DNA from: Planctomycetota bacterium
GTDB lineage: Bacteria > Planctomycetota > Phycisphaerae > Sedimentisphaerales > SM23-30
Assembly: GCA_029573975.1 (NCBI GenBank)
Contig: JAKQBU010000065.1
Location: 1-7,113, forward strand
Direction: 5' to 3'
Length of the DNA: 7,113 nt
Below the pieces are notes generated by a model. That model did no database searches. It was not told the origin of the DNA and saw only the letters and a program-made list of their open reading frames with translations. A program made the translations under genes and the position numbers. Shown here one piece after another: positions 1 to 6,844 of the stretch (positions within the stretch are counted from its first letter, which is position 1; every line of letters starts with the position of its first letter).

Positions 1-2
1 GG

Positions 3-830
3 ACGGGCCGGCTGGCGGCGGACTTCACCTGGCCTTTTTTGCGTCATGACTATTACCGCACGTTACAGCCGGATCATCCGATTCTCGATGGGGAATATCA
101 TATCAGCGACGGACTGTTTCCCACCCCAGCTTCCTATTTTACCGCCGCCTTATGGGGGCTGGTTTTGCATGGCCGCGATATGACCTCCTGCTGGGTGTTT
201 GACCGAGTGGATGATGTCAGCCTGTATTGGCACGCCAACGGCGTAGAGGCACTGGGCCGCTGTGCTCTGGATTTCCTGCGGCTGGGGCCGGAGGTTCAGG
301 CCTTTCAGCGCCAGCATGGCCCCATCGCCCTTTTCTTCGGCGGTGTTCACATCGAGGATGCCTATCAGGCCTGCCTCTTCCAGGACCTGGATATCGCCGT
401 AGTAACGGAAAAGCGTATATTGGGCGGCGCCCTGGCGGATTACCAGTTATTGGTAATCCCGGAAGGAACTCAGCTTAGCCCGGAGATGGAACAGCGTCTA
501 TCCGCCTTTGAAAAAACCGGCGGCACGATATTCCATTGCCCGCCGGATAAAACTCCAATGGAACTCTGGAAAATGGTGTACGATACGAAAACCGCTCTTA
601 AACTCTCCCCGCTGGTAAGTGTGGAGCAATGGGGAATCGAAGTCCGCAGTGTTAGCGCAGGAGAGCGTAAATTATTTTATGTACTGAACCATTCGCGAAA
701 ACCGGCACAAATCCGTTGCCGATCCGCCTGGAATCTCACGAATGCCGTAAACCTGATTACCGGGAAGAGCCTCGCGGCGGAAACGATGGAGTTGCAGCCG
801 CTGGAGATTCGCCTGATCGAAGCACGATAA
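3..830 (+). CDS. GH42-like glycoside hydrolase (clan GH-A), 3' part only
   Basis: The frame is open from the left edge, so this is the C-terminal 275 residues of a longer protein; the TTG at 39 is internal and not a convincing start. Residues 26-56 look like the end of a catalytic TIM barrel: the motif PILDGEYHI contains a Glu (residue 31, codon 93-95) where GH42-type enzymes carry the nucleophile, followed by an Ala-Leu-Trp ... Leu-His-Gly-Arg strand and a Cys-Trp-Val-Phe segment. Roughly residues 100-185 form a flavodoxin/class I amidotransferase-like fold (strands ALFFGG and YQLLVIPEG, then a Gly-Gly-Thr-Ile turn), as in the GH42 trimerisation domain. The last 60 residues look like a small beta-sandwich (LFYVLNHS ... 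LQPLEIRLIEA). The likely activity is hydrolysis of beta-galactoside or a related linkage, but the substrate cannot be read from this fragment. The gene converges on the nitrilase-like gene with two bases between the stops. Confidence 0.75.
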   Translation, partial: TGRLAADFTWPFLRHDYYRTLQPDHPILDGEYHISDGLFPTPASYFTAALWGLVLHGRDMTSCWVFDRVDDVSLYWHANGVEALGRCALDFLRLGPEVQAFQRQHGPIALFFGGVHIEDAYQACLFQDLDIAVVTEKRILGGALADYQLLVIPEGTQLSPEMEQRLSAFEKTGGTIFHCPPDKTPMELWKMVYDTKTALKLSPLVSVEQWGIEVRSVSAGERKLFYVLNHSRKPAQIRCRSAWNLTNAVNLITGKSLAAETMELQPLEIRLIEAR

Positions 831-832
831 GG

Positions 833-1681
833 CTACAGGATAGTCCGGCTGCGGGAGCGGCCATCACGGAGTTTGGGACCGTTATCGAGCCGCCCGCGCA
901 TCGCCAGCTTGCGGTACGGGGCCATGGGATCATAAAAGCGTTGCCCCAAATCCACGATATTGAACATAATACCGGGCTGATGAAATTTTAACTGCTGCAC
1001 GATTTTCCCATCCGGCTGGATGAAACAGGAAGGGTAGGCACTATAAAAGGCGCTGGAATTGGCCATGCTCACCCAGAAAAAATCGGTGGCGGCCCGGCAC
1101 TGCATGGATTGCCGCATAATATCGGTGTGAACGGTGCGGCCAGATTGCCGGGCATTGTGAAATGACTGAAAAATACAGTCCACCTTCTGTTTTCGCATTT
1201 CCCGGTATAATTCCGGAAACCGCACATCGAAACAAATCAGTAGCGAACACTTAATACCATTGATGGTGAAAAACACAAAATGATTACCCGGTGCATAGTG
1301 GGCCATGTCGCGTTTCATACAGAACCGCTTGTCATAACGATCAACTATCTCGCCGCCGGGGCTGATCAGATAGAGACAGTTGTGCGGCTTATGCGTCCCC
1401 GTGAGCCGATGGGTGCTGCCCAGCACCACCCAGAGTCGTAATTTCTTCGCCAGAGCCAGGATTCCCTCCGTTTCCTGCCGCAAAAGCTCCCAGTCGATAG
1501 TAGCGGTCGATTCAATGTCCACCCCCGCATAGCCGCTCAGGGCACATTCCGAAAAATGTACGATATCCACCCTGCCGCATTTGGCCTGCTGCATAAATTG
1601 GCGGATCCTCACCCCATTCCGCCCGATGGACGCCCCTACGGCAAACTGACAAGTCGCTATTTTTAATTTTCCATTAGCCAT
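833..1681 (-). CDS. Carbon-nitrogen hydrolase (nitrilase superfamily)
   Basis: A 282-residue protein of usual length for a single nitrilase-superfamily domain, with no signal peptide, so probably cytoplasmic. The Glu-Lys-Cys triad is visible: Glu45 in HFSECALSGY, Lys118 in VDRYDKRF and Cys150 in LLICFDVRFPE, a near-textbook nucleophile elbow. The family hydrolyses non-peptide C-N bonds such as amides, carbamoyl groups and nitriles; the substrate here is unknown. There is no Glu between Lys118 and Cys150, where many relatives have a second structural Glu; Asp125 is the only acidic residue there and may replace it. The motif after the nucleophile (FQSFHNAR) also departs from common amidases and suggests a distinct subfamily. 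The start is ATG at 1681. The best Shine-Dalgarno match, AGAAGG, lies 14 bases upstream, rather far. The gene is on the same strand as the esterase operon but separated from it by a 132-base stretch with transposase debris and a possible terminator, so it may have its own promoter. Confidence 0.88.
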   Translation of the reverse strand: MANGKLKIATCQFAVGASIGRNGVRIRQFMQQAKCGRVDIVHFSECALSGYAGVDIESTATIDWELLRQETEGILALAKKLRLWVVLGSTHRLTGTHKPHNCLYLISPGGEIVDRYDKRFCMKRDMAHYAPGNHFVFFTINGIKCSLLICFDVRFPELYREMRKQKVDCIFQSFHNARQSGRTVHTDIMRQSMQCRAATDFFWVSMANSSAFYSAYPSCFIQPDGKIVQQLKFHQPGIMFNIVDLGQRFYDPMAPYRKLAMRGRLDNGPKLRDGRSRSRTIL

Positions 1682-1692
1682 ATATTTATGTA

Positions 1693-1815
1693 CTACCTTC
1701 TATTAGAGAGTAATCCACTTTTCCTTTCGTAGAGGGTTGTAGCGGAAGCGATACACAAAGCCGCAAGAGCGGCGGGGGTCTGATAGCCCAGGCCGCTGTA
1801 CGGCCCGTGATTCTT
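1693..1815 (-). pseudogene. Remnant of IS3-family transposase (OrfB C-terminal tail)
   Basis: Read on the minus strand, this stretch encodes about 40 residues beginning KNHGPYSGLGYQTPAALAAL and continuing with Cys-Ile-Ala-Ser-Ala-Thr-Thr-Leu before a TAG at 1693-1695. IS3-family OrfB transposases typically end with Asn-x-x-Arg-Pro-His-Ser-x-Leu-Gly-Tyr-x-Thr-Pro-Ala-x-Phe-Ala-Ala followed by an Ala/Ser-rich tail. The match to Ser-x-Leu-Gly-Tyr-Gln-Thr-Pro-Ala is clear, while the Arg-Pro-His part has degraded to Gly-Pro-Tyr. Nothing upstream of the Lys looks like transposase, because the frame runs into the end of the beta-propeller gene, so only the extreme 3' tail remains. No terminal inverted repeat or target duplication is visible. 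The call rests on motif recognition over a short stretch. Confidence 0.55.
1753..1773 (-). terminator. Possible rho-independent terminator after the beta-propeller gene
   Basis: On the minus strand GCCGC-TCTT-GCGGC forms a perfect 5-bp GC-rich stem with a 4-base loop (1760-1773), followed by TTTGTGT. It lies about 40 bases past the TAA of the beta-propeller gene (1814-1816). A second perfect 5-bp hairpin, GGCCG-loop-CGGCC, sits at 1791-1805 with no T-run. The first hairpin falls in Ala codons of the transposase remnant, so it may be a coding by-product; the stem is short and the T-tract imperfect. Confidence 0.3.
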
Positions 1816-3802
1816 ATCCTCCATTCGCCGGTATCCCCGAAAAGGCCTCCAGCACATCGACCGGTATGCAACCTTCAAGCCGTTTGAGTTTAAGCCCGTA
1901 ACCTCCCACGGGTAAACCGTGTTTCTCGTATATCACGCAGGAGTTCGATGGCTGTTTGGTATTAAAATTGATCTCGGCCAATCGCTCCCCATTGAGCCAT
2001 AGCTCACCCCGCCCATAATCGGGGCCGGTCGGTGCCCAAAGCGCAAATCCTGTGCCGATAAAATTCCATTTTACTTCCACCCCGGCGGATTTCGACACCA
2101 CTCCTTCACCATAACGAAAGGCTGGGCTTTCGACCTTCTCCCAGTCTTCCATACTCTGGGCCGCACCCAGGATCGCTTCGGTATGGAGGAAAGCCATGGC
2201 GGTTTCCTCCACCGTACCATTCACTACAAACGATTCTACGGCGGCGTGGCTGCGCGGTTCGGTCCAGACACCGATTCGTCCCTTTCCCGACTCAAACGGC
2301 CCCTCCCAACAATTCTTGCCGTTCAACGTCAATTGCAGCAATCTGTCATTTATCCGTATATCCACTTCATATTGCGTTGATTCGGTCATTTTTCCGTTGG
2401 CTATCTCAGATTGCTTCCCATGGTTGTCATAGCGAATTATTGCCCACGTATCTTTTGTAATCTGCAAGGCGTTGAACCGGCTGCGCATCAAAGGATGCAA
2501 TCCGCAATCTGCCTTGGGTTTGTCGGCACCGAAGGGGCCTTGATGGTCCCAGAGGATCAGGACCATGCCGTGGACTTTCAAGCTTACAACAAGCCGCTTG
2601 AGCACGGTATCGTGTCGAAGCACCGTCATACCGGACGCAACATGTCCGCTCACCACAAAACCGCGTTCACGAAGGGGCTTATTCCAGGGCCGCCGGGCTA
2701 AATGGATCGTACCCCGGTTGTCAGCATCACGCGAAGGGAACATAACGTTGAATATGCCGTCGTCATCGATGAATCCCGAAAAAGTTTGCCCCCAAATCCC
2801 TTCGTATTCCGATTCGATGGGTTCCGCATGCCACAGGGAACCCGCTTGGTACAATTCCCATGCCTCCGAATCCATCGCTTGTTCCATGGGCGCACGAAAA
2901 ATCGCTTGATAAGTACGGTTACCGGCTACAGATGTAGCGGGGGAATAAATATACCCCTCGTGTAGGAAGGCGGGAAAGTATTCGAGCAAAGGTGGGAAAT
3001 AACGGTCCAGTTGCGGATGAAGCACCAGCTTGGGCGACGTCCAGGGACCATCCGGTTTGGGCGCCGTTTGCCCAACCAGACCCCAGCCGAAGTACTGACG
3101 CGAATCCACCAGCGTCAGGGCAATCCAATCATTACCGCGTGGCAAAAGAGTGGAACCATAATAGCGATTAAATTTTCCATATAAAACCGAGGCCTCACGA
3201 TTGTTGGAAATCGCCACAACCGGATTGAAAGGACCTTCCGGGGTATCCGCCACTGCATATCCAGCGCCGGAATTCACCTTCGGATCATTCTTCGATAAAA
3301 TATTCTCCCAGGTGGTGCCTTTTGTACACCAGTCAAAACTCATGTGATAACGGCCGCCATGATAGCAGACCGCCACGTCCGGAGCATCCCACAAGGGTGA
3401 TATTTCACCCGCAAACAGGTGTGTGCCAATACCTGCAAGCGGCTCTCCCATCTCCAGCCACGTTCGCCCTTGGTCTTTTGAACGATACACCATACAGTGG
3501 CTTCTCAAATCATTTCCAATTTTATAACCATCCTGATACCACCCCACATACAAAAACCAATCGTGACTGACCGGATCCCGAAACAAGGATCCATTAACAG
3601 GCCATCGATACTCTTCCGTACCGCGGCAGACGGGATTCCCGGGCAGGCGCTCAAAAGCATCGAACGATGCATCCCCAAAAACGGGGTGATGCGTCCAGGT
3701 GTCGCAATGCCTGGATAATGCATAATCCACACACTCGCTGCCAAATCCGCCTGCACAACTCATCGCTGCTATCAACACAATAATGGATACTTTTTGCCAC
3801 AT
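1814..3802 (-). CDS. Exported beta-propeller glycosidase (GH43/GH32-like) with C-terminal beta-sandwich domains
   Basis: A 662-residue protein from the ATG at 3802. I prefer this over the upstream TTG at 3856 because AAGAGAG (3812-3818) lies 9 bases before it and it places a signal peptide at the N-terminus (hydrophobic VSIIVLIAAM, likely cleaved after Ser-Cys-Ala, residue 17). Residues about 35-375 have repeated propeller-blade patterns of clans GH-F/GH-J: WPVNGSLFRDP with Asp76, RSKDQGRTW, DAPDVAVCYHGGRYHMSFDW (Asp139/Asp142) and LEYFPAFLHEGYIY with Glu274. These are candidates for base, pKa-modulating Asp and acid, assigned by spacing only. Residues about 395-530 look like a LamG-type jelly roll (YEVDIRIND, LTLNGKNCW, GRIGVWTEP). 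Residues about 550-652 form another beta-sandwich (FIGTGFALWAPTGPDYG, ELWLNGERL) resembling the end of the neighbouring esterase. It probably cleaves glycosidic bonds of an external polysaccharide; the exact GH family is unassigned. It lies 65 bases downstream of the esterase gene, likely in the same operon. Confidence 0.75.
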   Translation of the reverse strand: MWQKVSIIVLIAAMSCAGGFGSECVDYALSRHCDTWTHHPVFGDASFDAFERLPGNPVCRGTEEYRWPVNGSLFRDPVSHDWFLYVGWYQDGYKIGNDLRSHCMVYRSKDQGRTWLEMGEPLAGIGTHLFAGEISPLWDAPDVAVCYHGGRYHMSFDWCTKGTTWENILSKNDPKVNSGAGYAVADTPEGPFNPVVAISNNREASVLYGKFNRYYGSTLLPRGNDWIALTLVDSRQYFGWGLVGQTAPKPDGPWTSPKLVLHPQLDRYFPPLLEYFPAFLHEGYIYSPATSVAGNRTYQAIFRAPMEQAMDSEAWELYQAGSLWHAEPIESEYEGIWGQTFSGFIDDDGIFNVMFPSRDADNRGTIHLARRPWNKPLRERGFVVSGHVASGMTVLRHDTVLKRLVVSLKVHGMVLILWDHQGPFGADKPKADCGLHPLMRSRFNALQITKDTWAIIRYDNHGKQSEIANGKMTESTQYEVDIRINDRLLQLTLNGKNCWEGPFESGKGRIGVWTEPRSHAAVESFVVNGTVEETAMAFLHTEAILGAAQSMEDWEKVESPAFRYGEGVVSKSAGVEVKWNFIGTGFALWAPTGPDYGRGELWLNGERLAEINFNTKQPSNSCVIYEKHGLPVGGYGLKLKRLEGCIPVDVLEAFSGIPANGG

Positions 3803-3867
3803 TCGCAGCCGCTCTCTTTTACAAAATCCCATTTGAACAATAACCGCATAAGTCAAATTGAAATACT

Positions 3868-6453
3868 TTAGTTCACCAGAAATTGCTCGATGCGGGCGGC
3901 AAAACCCTTGCTCTTTTCGTTCTTTTGATCGGTGGTGCGAATCGTGATTTCATGGTCGCCGAAGGTCAAGTCCGTCGCCAGCATATACGCCCAGGGGATA
4001 TGCAGATAATCACTCCAGATGGTGAACTGATCCAGCTTTTGAAACGGCTGGCCGTCGATACTGAATTCCGTGATCCCCACATCCGGCCCGGCCACTTCCA
4101 GCAGGCCGATGGCAGTACCGGTAAATTTGAGTTTCAAGGTTGCGCCTGGTTCTCTGGCCTCAAGGACGGGCACATTGATAAACTGGCTGCGGGTCTGGCC
4201 TTCGCTGGCGTTCCACGATGGAACATACTCCCAGCCGCTGACCAGTTCCGCCTGCTTCAAATCGACAAACCGCCCCCGGCTGTAATTCAACGGGTCCAAG
4301 GGAGCAGGCACGGAATGATTTCTGATAGGAATTTCAGCCGGCAGAGGATTTCCCCAGATCATACCCAGCACTCGCCCCACTGCATCGGCATAGATCTGGC
4401 AGCCCAGGGGAGCCGGATGCACCCCATCGCCGGAAAACTGGGCCTGCTCAAACTCACCGGCATTCATCCGGTCAGTTACTTCTTTGGACAGGTCGATACT
4501 GGTAATGCCATAATGCTGCATTACTTTTTCATGGGCAGCGATCACCGCCGGTGTTTTCCCCCGACTGATATCCGCCCGTTTCGCCGGATCATAAAAGTAC
4601 AGTACGATAATATCCATCGTCGGATTATAGTCCCGCGCCTGGCGGATAATACCCTCCATGCCGCGAATACTGTCCGTTTCACTGCGGCCATTGCCGGAAT
4701 CGTTCACCGCAAATTCGATAAAAAACAAATCGACCCATCCTTTGCCCAGAACATCGCTGCCCAAACGAAACGCCCCCAGCGTCGAGTCGGTGGAGGCAAT
4801 CCCGGCGTTGATAAAATCAAATTTTGTTTCCGGAAACCGCTGCTGAAGGGACTGGCAGATCAGCGGCCGGTATCCTTCCGCCTCCGTAATCGACCCCCCC
4901 ATAAACGCCACCCGCCCCATCTTATCTCGTTCAAAGCGAATCCTCGCATTCGTGAGTCCGCTTCGAATATGATAGGCAGCCTCAATTTTCCTCTCGTGCC
5001 CCAGCGTATGCAGCAGGATAAAATCCACAATCGGCAGGGGATCCTGCAGGCTGTGGGGATGATGCCCCACCCCCGGCTTGGAAATAACCGTGATGACTCC
5101 CCCCAGCTCCTGATACCGCTTTTCCAGAATACGGGTATTCTCCTCCATCGGCACCACTTCATCCGCCTCCCCGCAGACATGCAGCAGCGGAACCCCCGCC
5201 TGCGCCAGGGACGCCAGGTTGTCGATGGGATTATGCCGGTACGCCATCGCCTGCTCTTCGGTAAGACCATACGCCTTCAGGCACTGCTGCCAGTCCTCCG
5301 GGCTGCCGGCGCTTTTCCCTTTCCCGCCTGGCCAGCTTTTAAAATCGCAGACTGGGGCATCGGCATAGATACAGGCCACCTTGTCCGGATTGGCGGCAGC
5401 CCAGTTATACACAATCAGCCCGCCCCGGCTCATCCCTTCCAGAGCGGCCTTGGGTGCAAAACCATGTTCTTCAACCAAAAACCGGTAAAAGTGATTCCAA
5501 CGTTCCACTGCCGCGGGAGAACCGAAAAGCCCTGCCACGTCCGCATACACCAGGTGAAATCCCCTCTCCAGCAGGGCAATATCCGTCTGCGGCTCGTGCC
5601 CGAAAAACCGCGCCCGCCAGATCCAGGGCTTGCCCGCCGCGGTTACGGCGGGAGTGACGACACAACAGGCGTAATCTTCCGGGGTAAAATCATATTTAGT
5701 AAAGCCATACCAGTTACTTTTGGTTCCCGGAAACGGCTCTTCCACCACCGGCAATATTGGCCTTTTATCGGTAAGAACCTCATAAATCGTTTTGGCGATT
5801 AGCCCGGCCCCGGCGGCGTTGGGATGAACCTGGTCCGGAAACATCTCCGGCCTGCCGTTGAGAGCCGTATATAAATCAAGTATCGCAACCCCCGTTTCCC
5901 GGGCCGCCTGGTCAATCAGGGGGATCACTTCCTCCCGGATTAGTTTATCGCTGATCCCCCACTGTCCGGGATAGGCCGGCACCGGATAACACGCAAAAAT
6001 CCTGGGCCGGCTTGCCAATCCGGAAAAATCCCCGATCATCTGCTTATAATCGTTCACAAACTCATCTTTATATTGCCAGTTTTGCGGCTTGGTATCATTG
6101 GTCCCCAGCTTGATAAGCACCACCTGCGGCCCAAACAACAGCGCCTCCTGAAAAGCCGGTTCATTCCGATACGGGTAATCCCCCCGGTTCAGCAGCGTCC
6201 GCCCGCTGACGCCGAAGTTGCGCACCTCCCAGCCCTCTCCCAGCATCCTGCCCAATTGTGCGGGATAGCCATTCTGCTGCGGATCGTCTATCGTAGCACC
6301 AAAGGTAATACTATCCCCGATACACGCCACCCGAACTGCTTCTCCAGCATCGGGTGTCTTGACGGTTTCCGTCTGGGCGGCACACATCCCCGCCAGCAGC
6401 CACACCAGCCACAAAAAACTCCCCTTCCGAAAATACCTTTTCGTATCCCGCAT
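3868..6453 (-). CDS. Exported triple-hydrolase fusion: SGNH esterase, alpha/beta hydrolase, SGNH esterase, beta-sandwich
   Basis: An 861-residue protein. The ATG at 6453 is chosen over the TTG at 6474 because AGGAG (6462-6466) lies 8 bases before it and the protein then opens MRDTKRYFRK followed by a hydrophobic stretch and Cys-Ala-Ala, a Sec signal peptide. Domain 1 (about 38-230) is an SGNH/GDSL hydrolase: Ser48 in GDSIT, Gly81 in NFGVSG, Asn119 in GTND, Asp207 and His210 in DQVHPN. Domain 2 (about 235-485) is an alpha/beta hydrolase: Ser342 in GMSRGG, Asp431 in GEADEVVP and His464 in GVGHHPH. Domain 3 (about 490-705) is a second SGNH: Ser521 in MGGSIT, Asn549/Gly551 in NAG, Asn584 in EFAVND, Asp676 and His679 in DGVHP. 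Residues about 720-861 form a beta-sandwich. All three triads look complete. Such domains usually remove acetyl or other acyl esters from polysaccharides; substrates are inferred from the glycosidase next door. The gene starts 24 bases after the ABM gene. Confidence 0.88.
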   Translation of the reverse strand: MRDTKRYFRKGSFLWLVWLLAGMCAAQTETVKTPDAGEAVRVACIGDSITFGATIDDPQQNGYPAQLGRMLGEGWEVRNFGVSGRTLLNRGDYPYRNEPAFQEALLFGPQVVLIKLGTNDTKPQNWQYKDEFVNDYKQMIGDFSGLASRPRIFACYPVPAYPGQWGISDKLIREEVIPLIDQAARETGVAILDLYTALNGRPEMFPDQVHPNAAGAGLIAKTIYEVLTDKRPILPVVEEPFPGTKSNWYGFTKYDFTPEDYACCVVTPAVTAAGKPWIWRARFFGHEPQTDIALLERGFHLVYADVAGLFGSPAAVERWNHFYRFLVEEHGFAPKAALEGMSRGGLIVYNWAAANPDKVACIYADAPVCDFKSWPGGKGKSAGSPEDWQQCLKAYGLTEEQAMAYRHNPIDNLASLAQAGVPLLHVCGEADEVVPMEENTRILEKRYQELGGVITVISKPGVGHHPHSLQDPLPIVDFILLHTLGHERKIEAAYHIRSGLTNARIRFERDKMGRVAFMGGSITEAEGYRPLICQSLQQRFPETKFDFINAGIASTDSTLGAFRLGSDVLGKGWVDLFFIEFAVNDSGNGRSETDSIRGMEGIIRQARDYNPTMDIIVLYFYDPAKRADISRGKTPAVIAAHEKVMQHYGITSIDLSKEVTDRMNAGEFEQAQFSGDGVHPAPLGCQIYADAVGRVLGMIWGNPLPAEIPIRNHSVPAPLDPLNYSRGRFVDLKQAELVSGWEYVPSWNASEGQTRSQFINVPVLEAREPGATLKLKFTGTAIGLLEVAGPDVGITEFSIDGQPFQKLDQFTIWSDYLHIPWAYMLATDLTFGDHEITIRTTDQKNEKSKGFAARIEQFLVN

Positions 6454-6461
6454 ACCTGCTG

Positions 6462-6466
6462 CTCCT
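6462..6466 (-). promoter_or_regulatory. Shine-Dalgarno site deciding the triple-hydrolase start
   Basis: On the minus strand AGGAG lies 8 bases before the ATG at 6453. It sits downstream of the alternative TTG at 6474, so it supports the ATG and an 861-residue product rather than the longer form. Confidence 0.7.
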
Positions 6467-6477
6467 GTTGTCAAGCG

Positions 6478-6777
6478 TTACCCTATTATCTTCCACGTGG
6501 ACACCGCAATCGGCCCGTCAAACAACTCTTCCGCCTGCGCCGCCAGCTTCTGCAGATGCGGCGTCTTCATATGCTGATCCAGGGCCGCTTGGCTGGTCCA
6601 GTTCTCATAAAACAGAAACCGGCTTGGGTCTTTCGGGTCCTGATGCAGGACATAATCAATACAGCCCTTTTCCGCCCGCGTCGGGGCGATCAGCGACATC
6701 AGCACCTGCCGGGCCTGCTCTTCCTTGCCTTTTTTAGTCTTGAATTGCGCTACCACGGTTAGTTTTTCCTGTAACAT
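6478..6777 (-). CDS. ABM-family (YgiN-like) putative quinol monooxygenase
   Basis: A 99-residue protein matching the antibiotic biosynthesis monooxygenase (ABM) fold in length and pattern. It has an N-terminal strand LTVVAQFKTKKGKEEQ, a central APTRAEKGCIDYVLHQD segment, the characteristic RFLFYENWTSQAALDQHM block (residues about 53-70) and a PHLQKL helix followed by the last strand. Family members are small dimeric ferredoxin-like proteins; E. coli YgiN acts on quinols, while many relatives have no known substrate. There is no signal peptide, so it is cytoplasmic. AAAGGAG (6786-6792) lies 8 bases before the ATG, a strong ribosome-binding site. It is the first gene of the apparent three-gene operon. 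Its link to polysaccharide breakdown is unclear; detoxification or oxidation of an aromatic or aldehyde released from the substrate is possible but speculative. Confidence 0.9.
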   Translation of the reverse strand: MLQEKLTVVAQFKTKKGKEEQARQVLMSLIAPTRAEKGCIDYVLHQDPKDPSRFLFYENWTSQAALDQHMKTPHLQKLAAQAEELFDGPIAVSTWKIIG

Positions 6778-6816
6778 CGATTAGGCTCCTTTCTGGTTGC
6801 CATATATAACAATCTC

Positions 6817-6844
6817 AGTATAGAAAAACGCTCACGCAACGCAA
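6817..6844 (-). promoter_or_regulatory. Candidate sigma-70 promoter for the ABM-esterase-glycosidase operon
   Basis: On the minus strand TTGCGT (6839-6844) and TATACT (6817-6822) are separated by 16 bases, a good match to -35 and -10 elements. Transcription would start near 6810, giving a leader of about 33 bases before the ABM ATG. The hexanucleotide TTGCGT occurs twice in tandem (6834-6839 and 6839-6844), but only the upstream copy is correctly spaced. A second AT-rich element (TATATA, about 6802-6807) lies closer to the gene. Promoter consensus in PVC bacteria is poorly known, so this is a prediction only. Confidence 0.45.

Noticed and set aside
1696..1878. Two overlapping 61-codon minus-strand frames treated as small genes
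   Set aside because: One is a shadow frame. The other overlaps the end of the glycosidase gene, and its only protein-like part is the IS3 transposase tail, so it is listed as a pseudogene fragment.
2183..2965. Several short plus-strand open frames opposite the beta-propeller gene
   Set aside because: They are antisense shadows with no motifs and no ribosome-binding sites.
3803..3856. Longer form of the glycosidase starting at TTG 3856
   Set aside because: The extra 18 residues precede the signal peptide and have no good Shine-Dalgarno sequence, whereas the ATG at 3802 has both a signal peptide directly after it and AAGAGAG upstream.
3803..3867. Possible internal promoter (TTGACT) between the esterase and glycosidase genes
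   Set aside because: No acceptable -10 hexamer lies 15-19 bases downstream; the gap is better read as an operon spacer with a ribosome-binding site.
3883..5802. A 639-codon open frame on the plus strand opposite the triple-hydrolase gene
   Set aside because: It lies wholly antisense to a gene with three convincing catalytic domains; its product is rich in Arg, His, Pro and Gln with no recognisable motif. Codon use of the real gene explains the lack of stops.
6469..6474. TTGACA on the minus strand just upstream of the triple-hydrolase gene
   Set aside because: It looks like a perfect -35 element, but it is only about 15 bases before the ATG, so its -10 would fall inside the coding region; it is probably coincidence.
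6073..6762. A 229-codon plus-strand frame spanning the esterase start and the ABM gene
   Set aside because: It is antisense to two well-supported genes and the predicted protein shows no domain or plausible start context.
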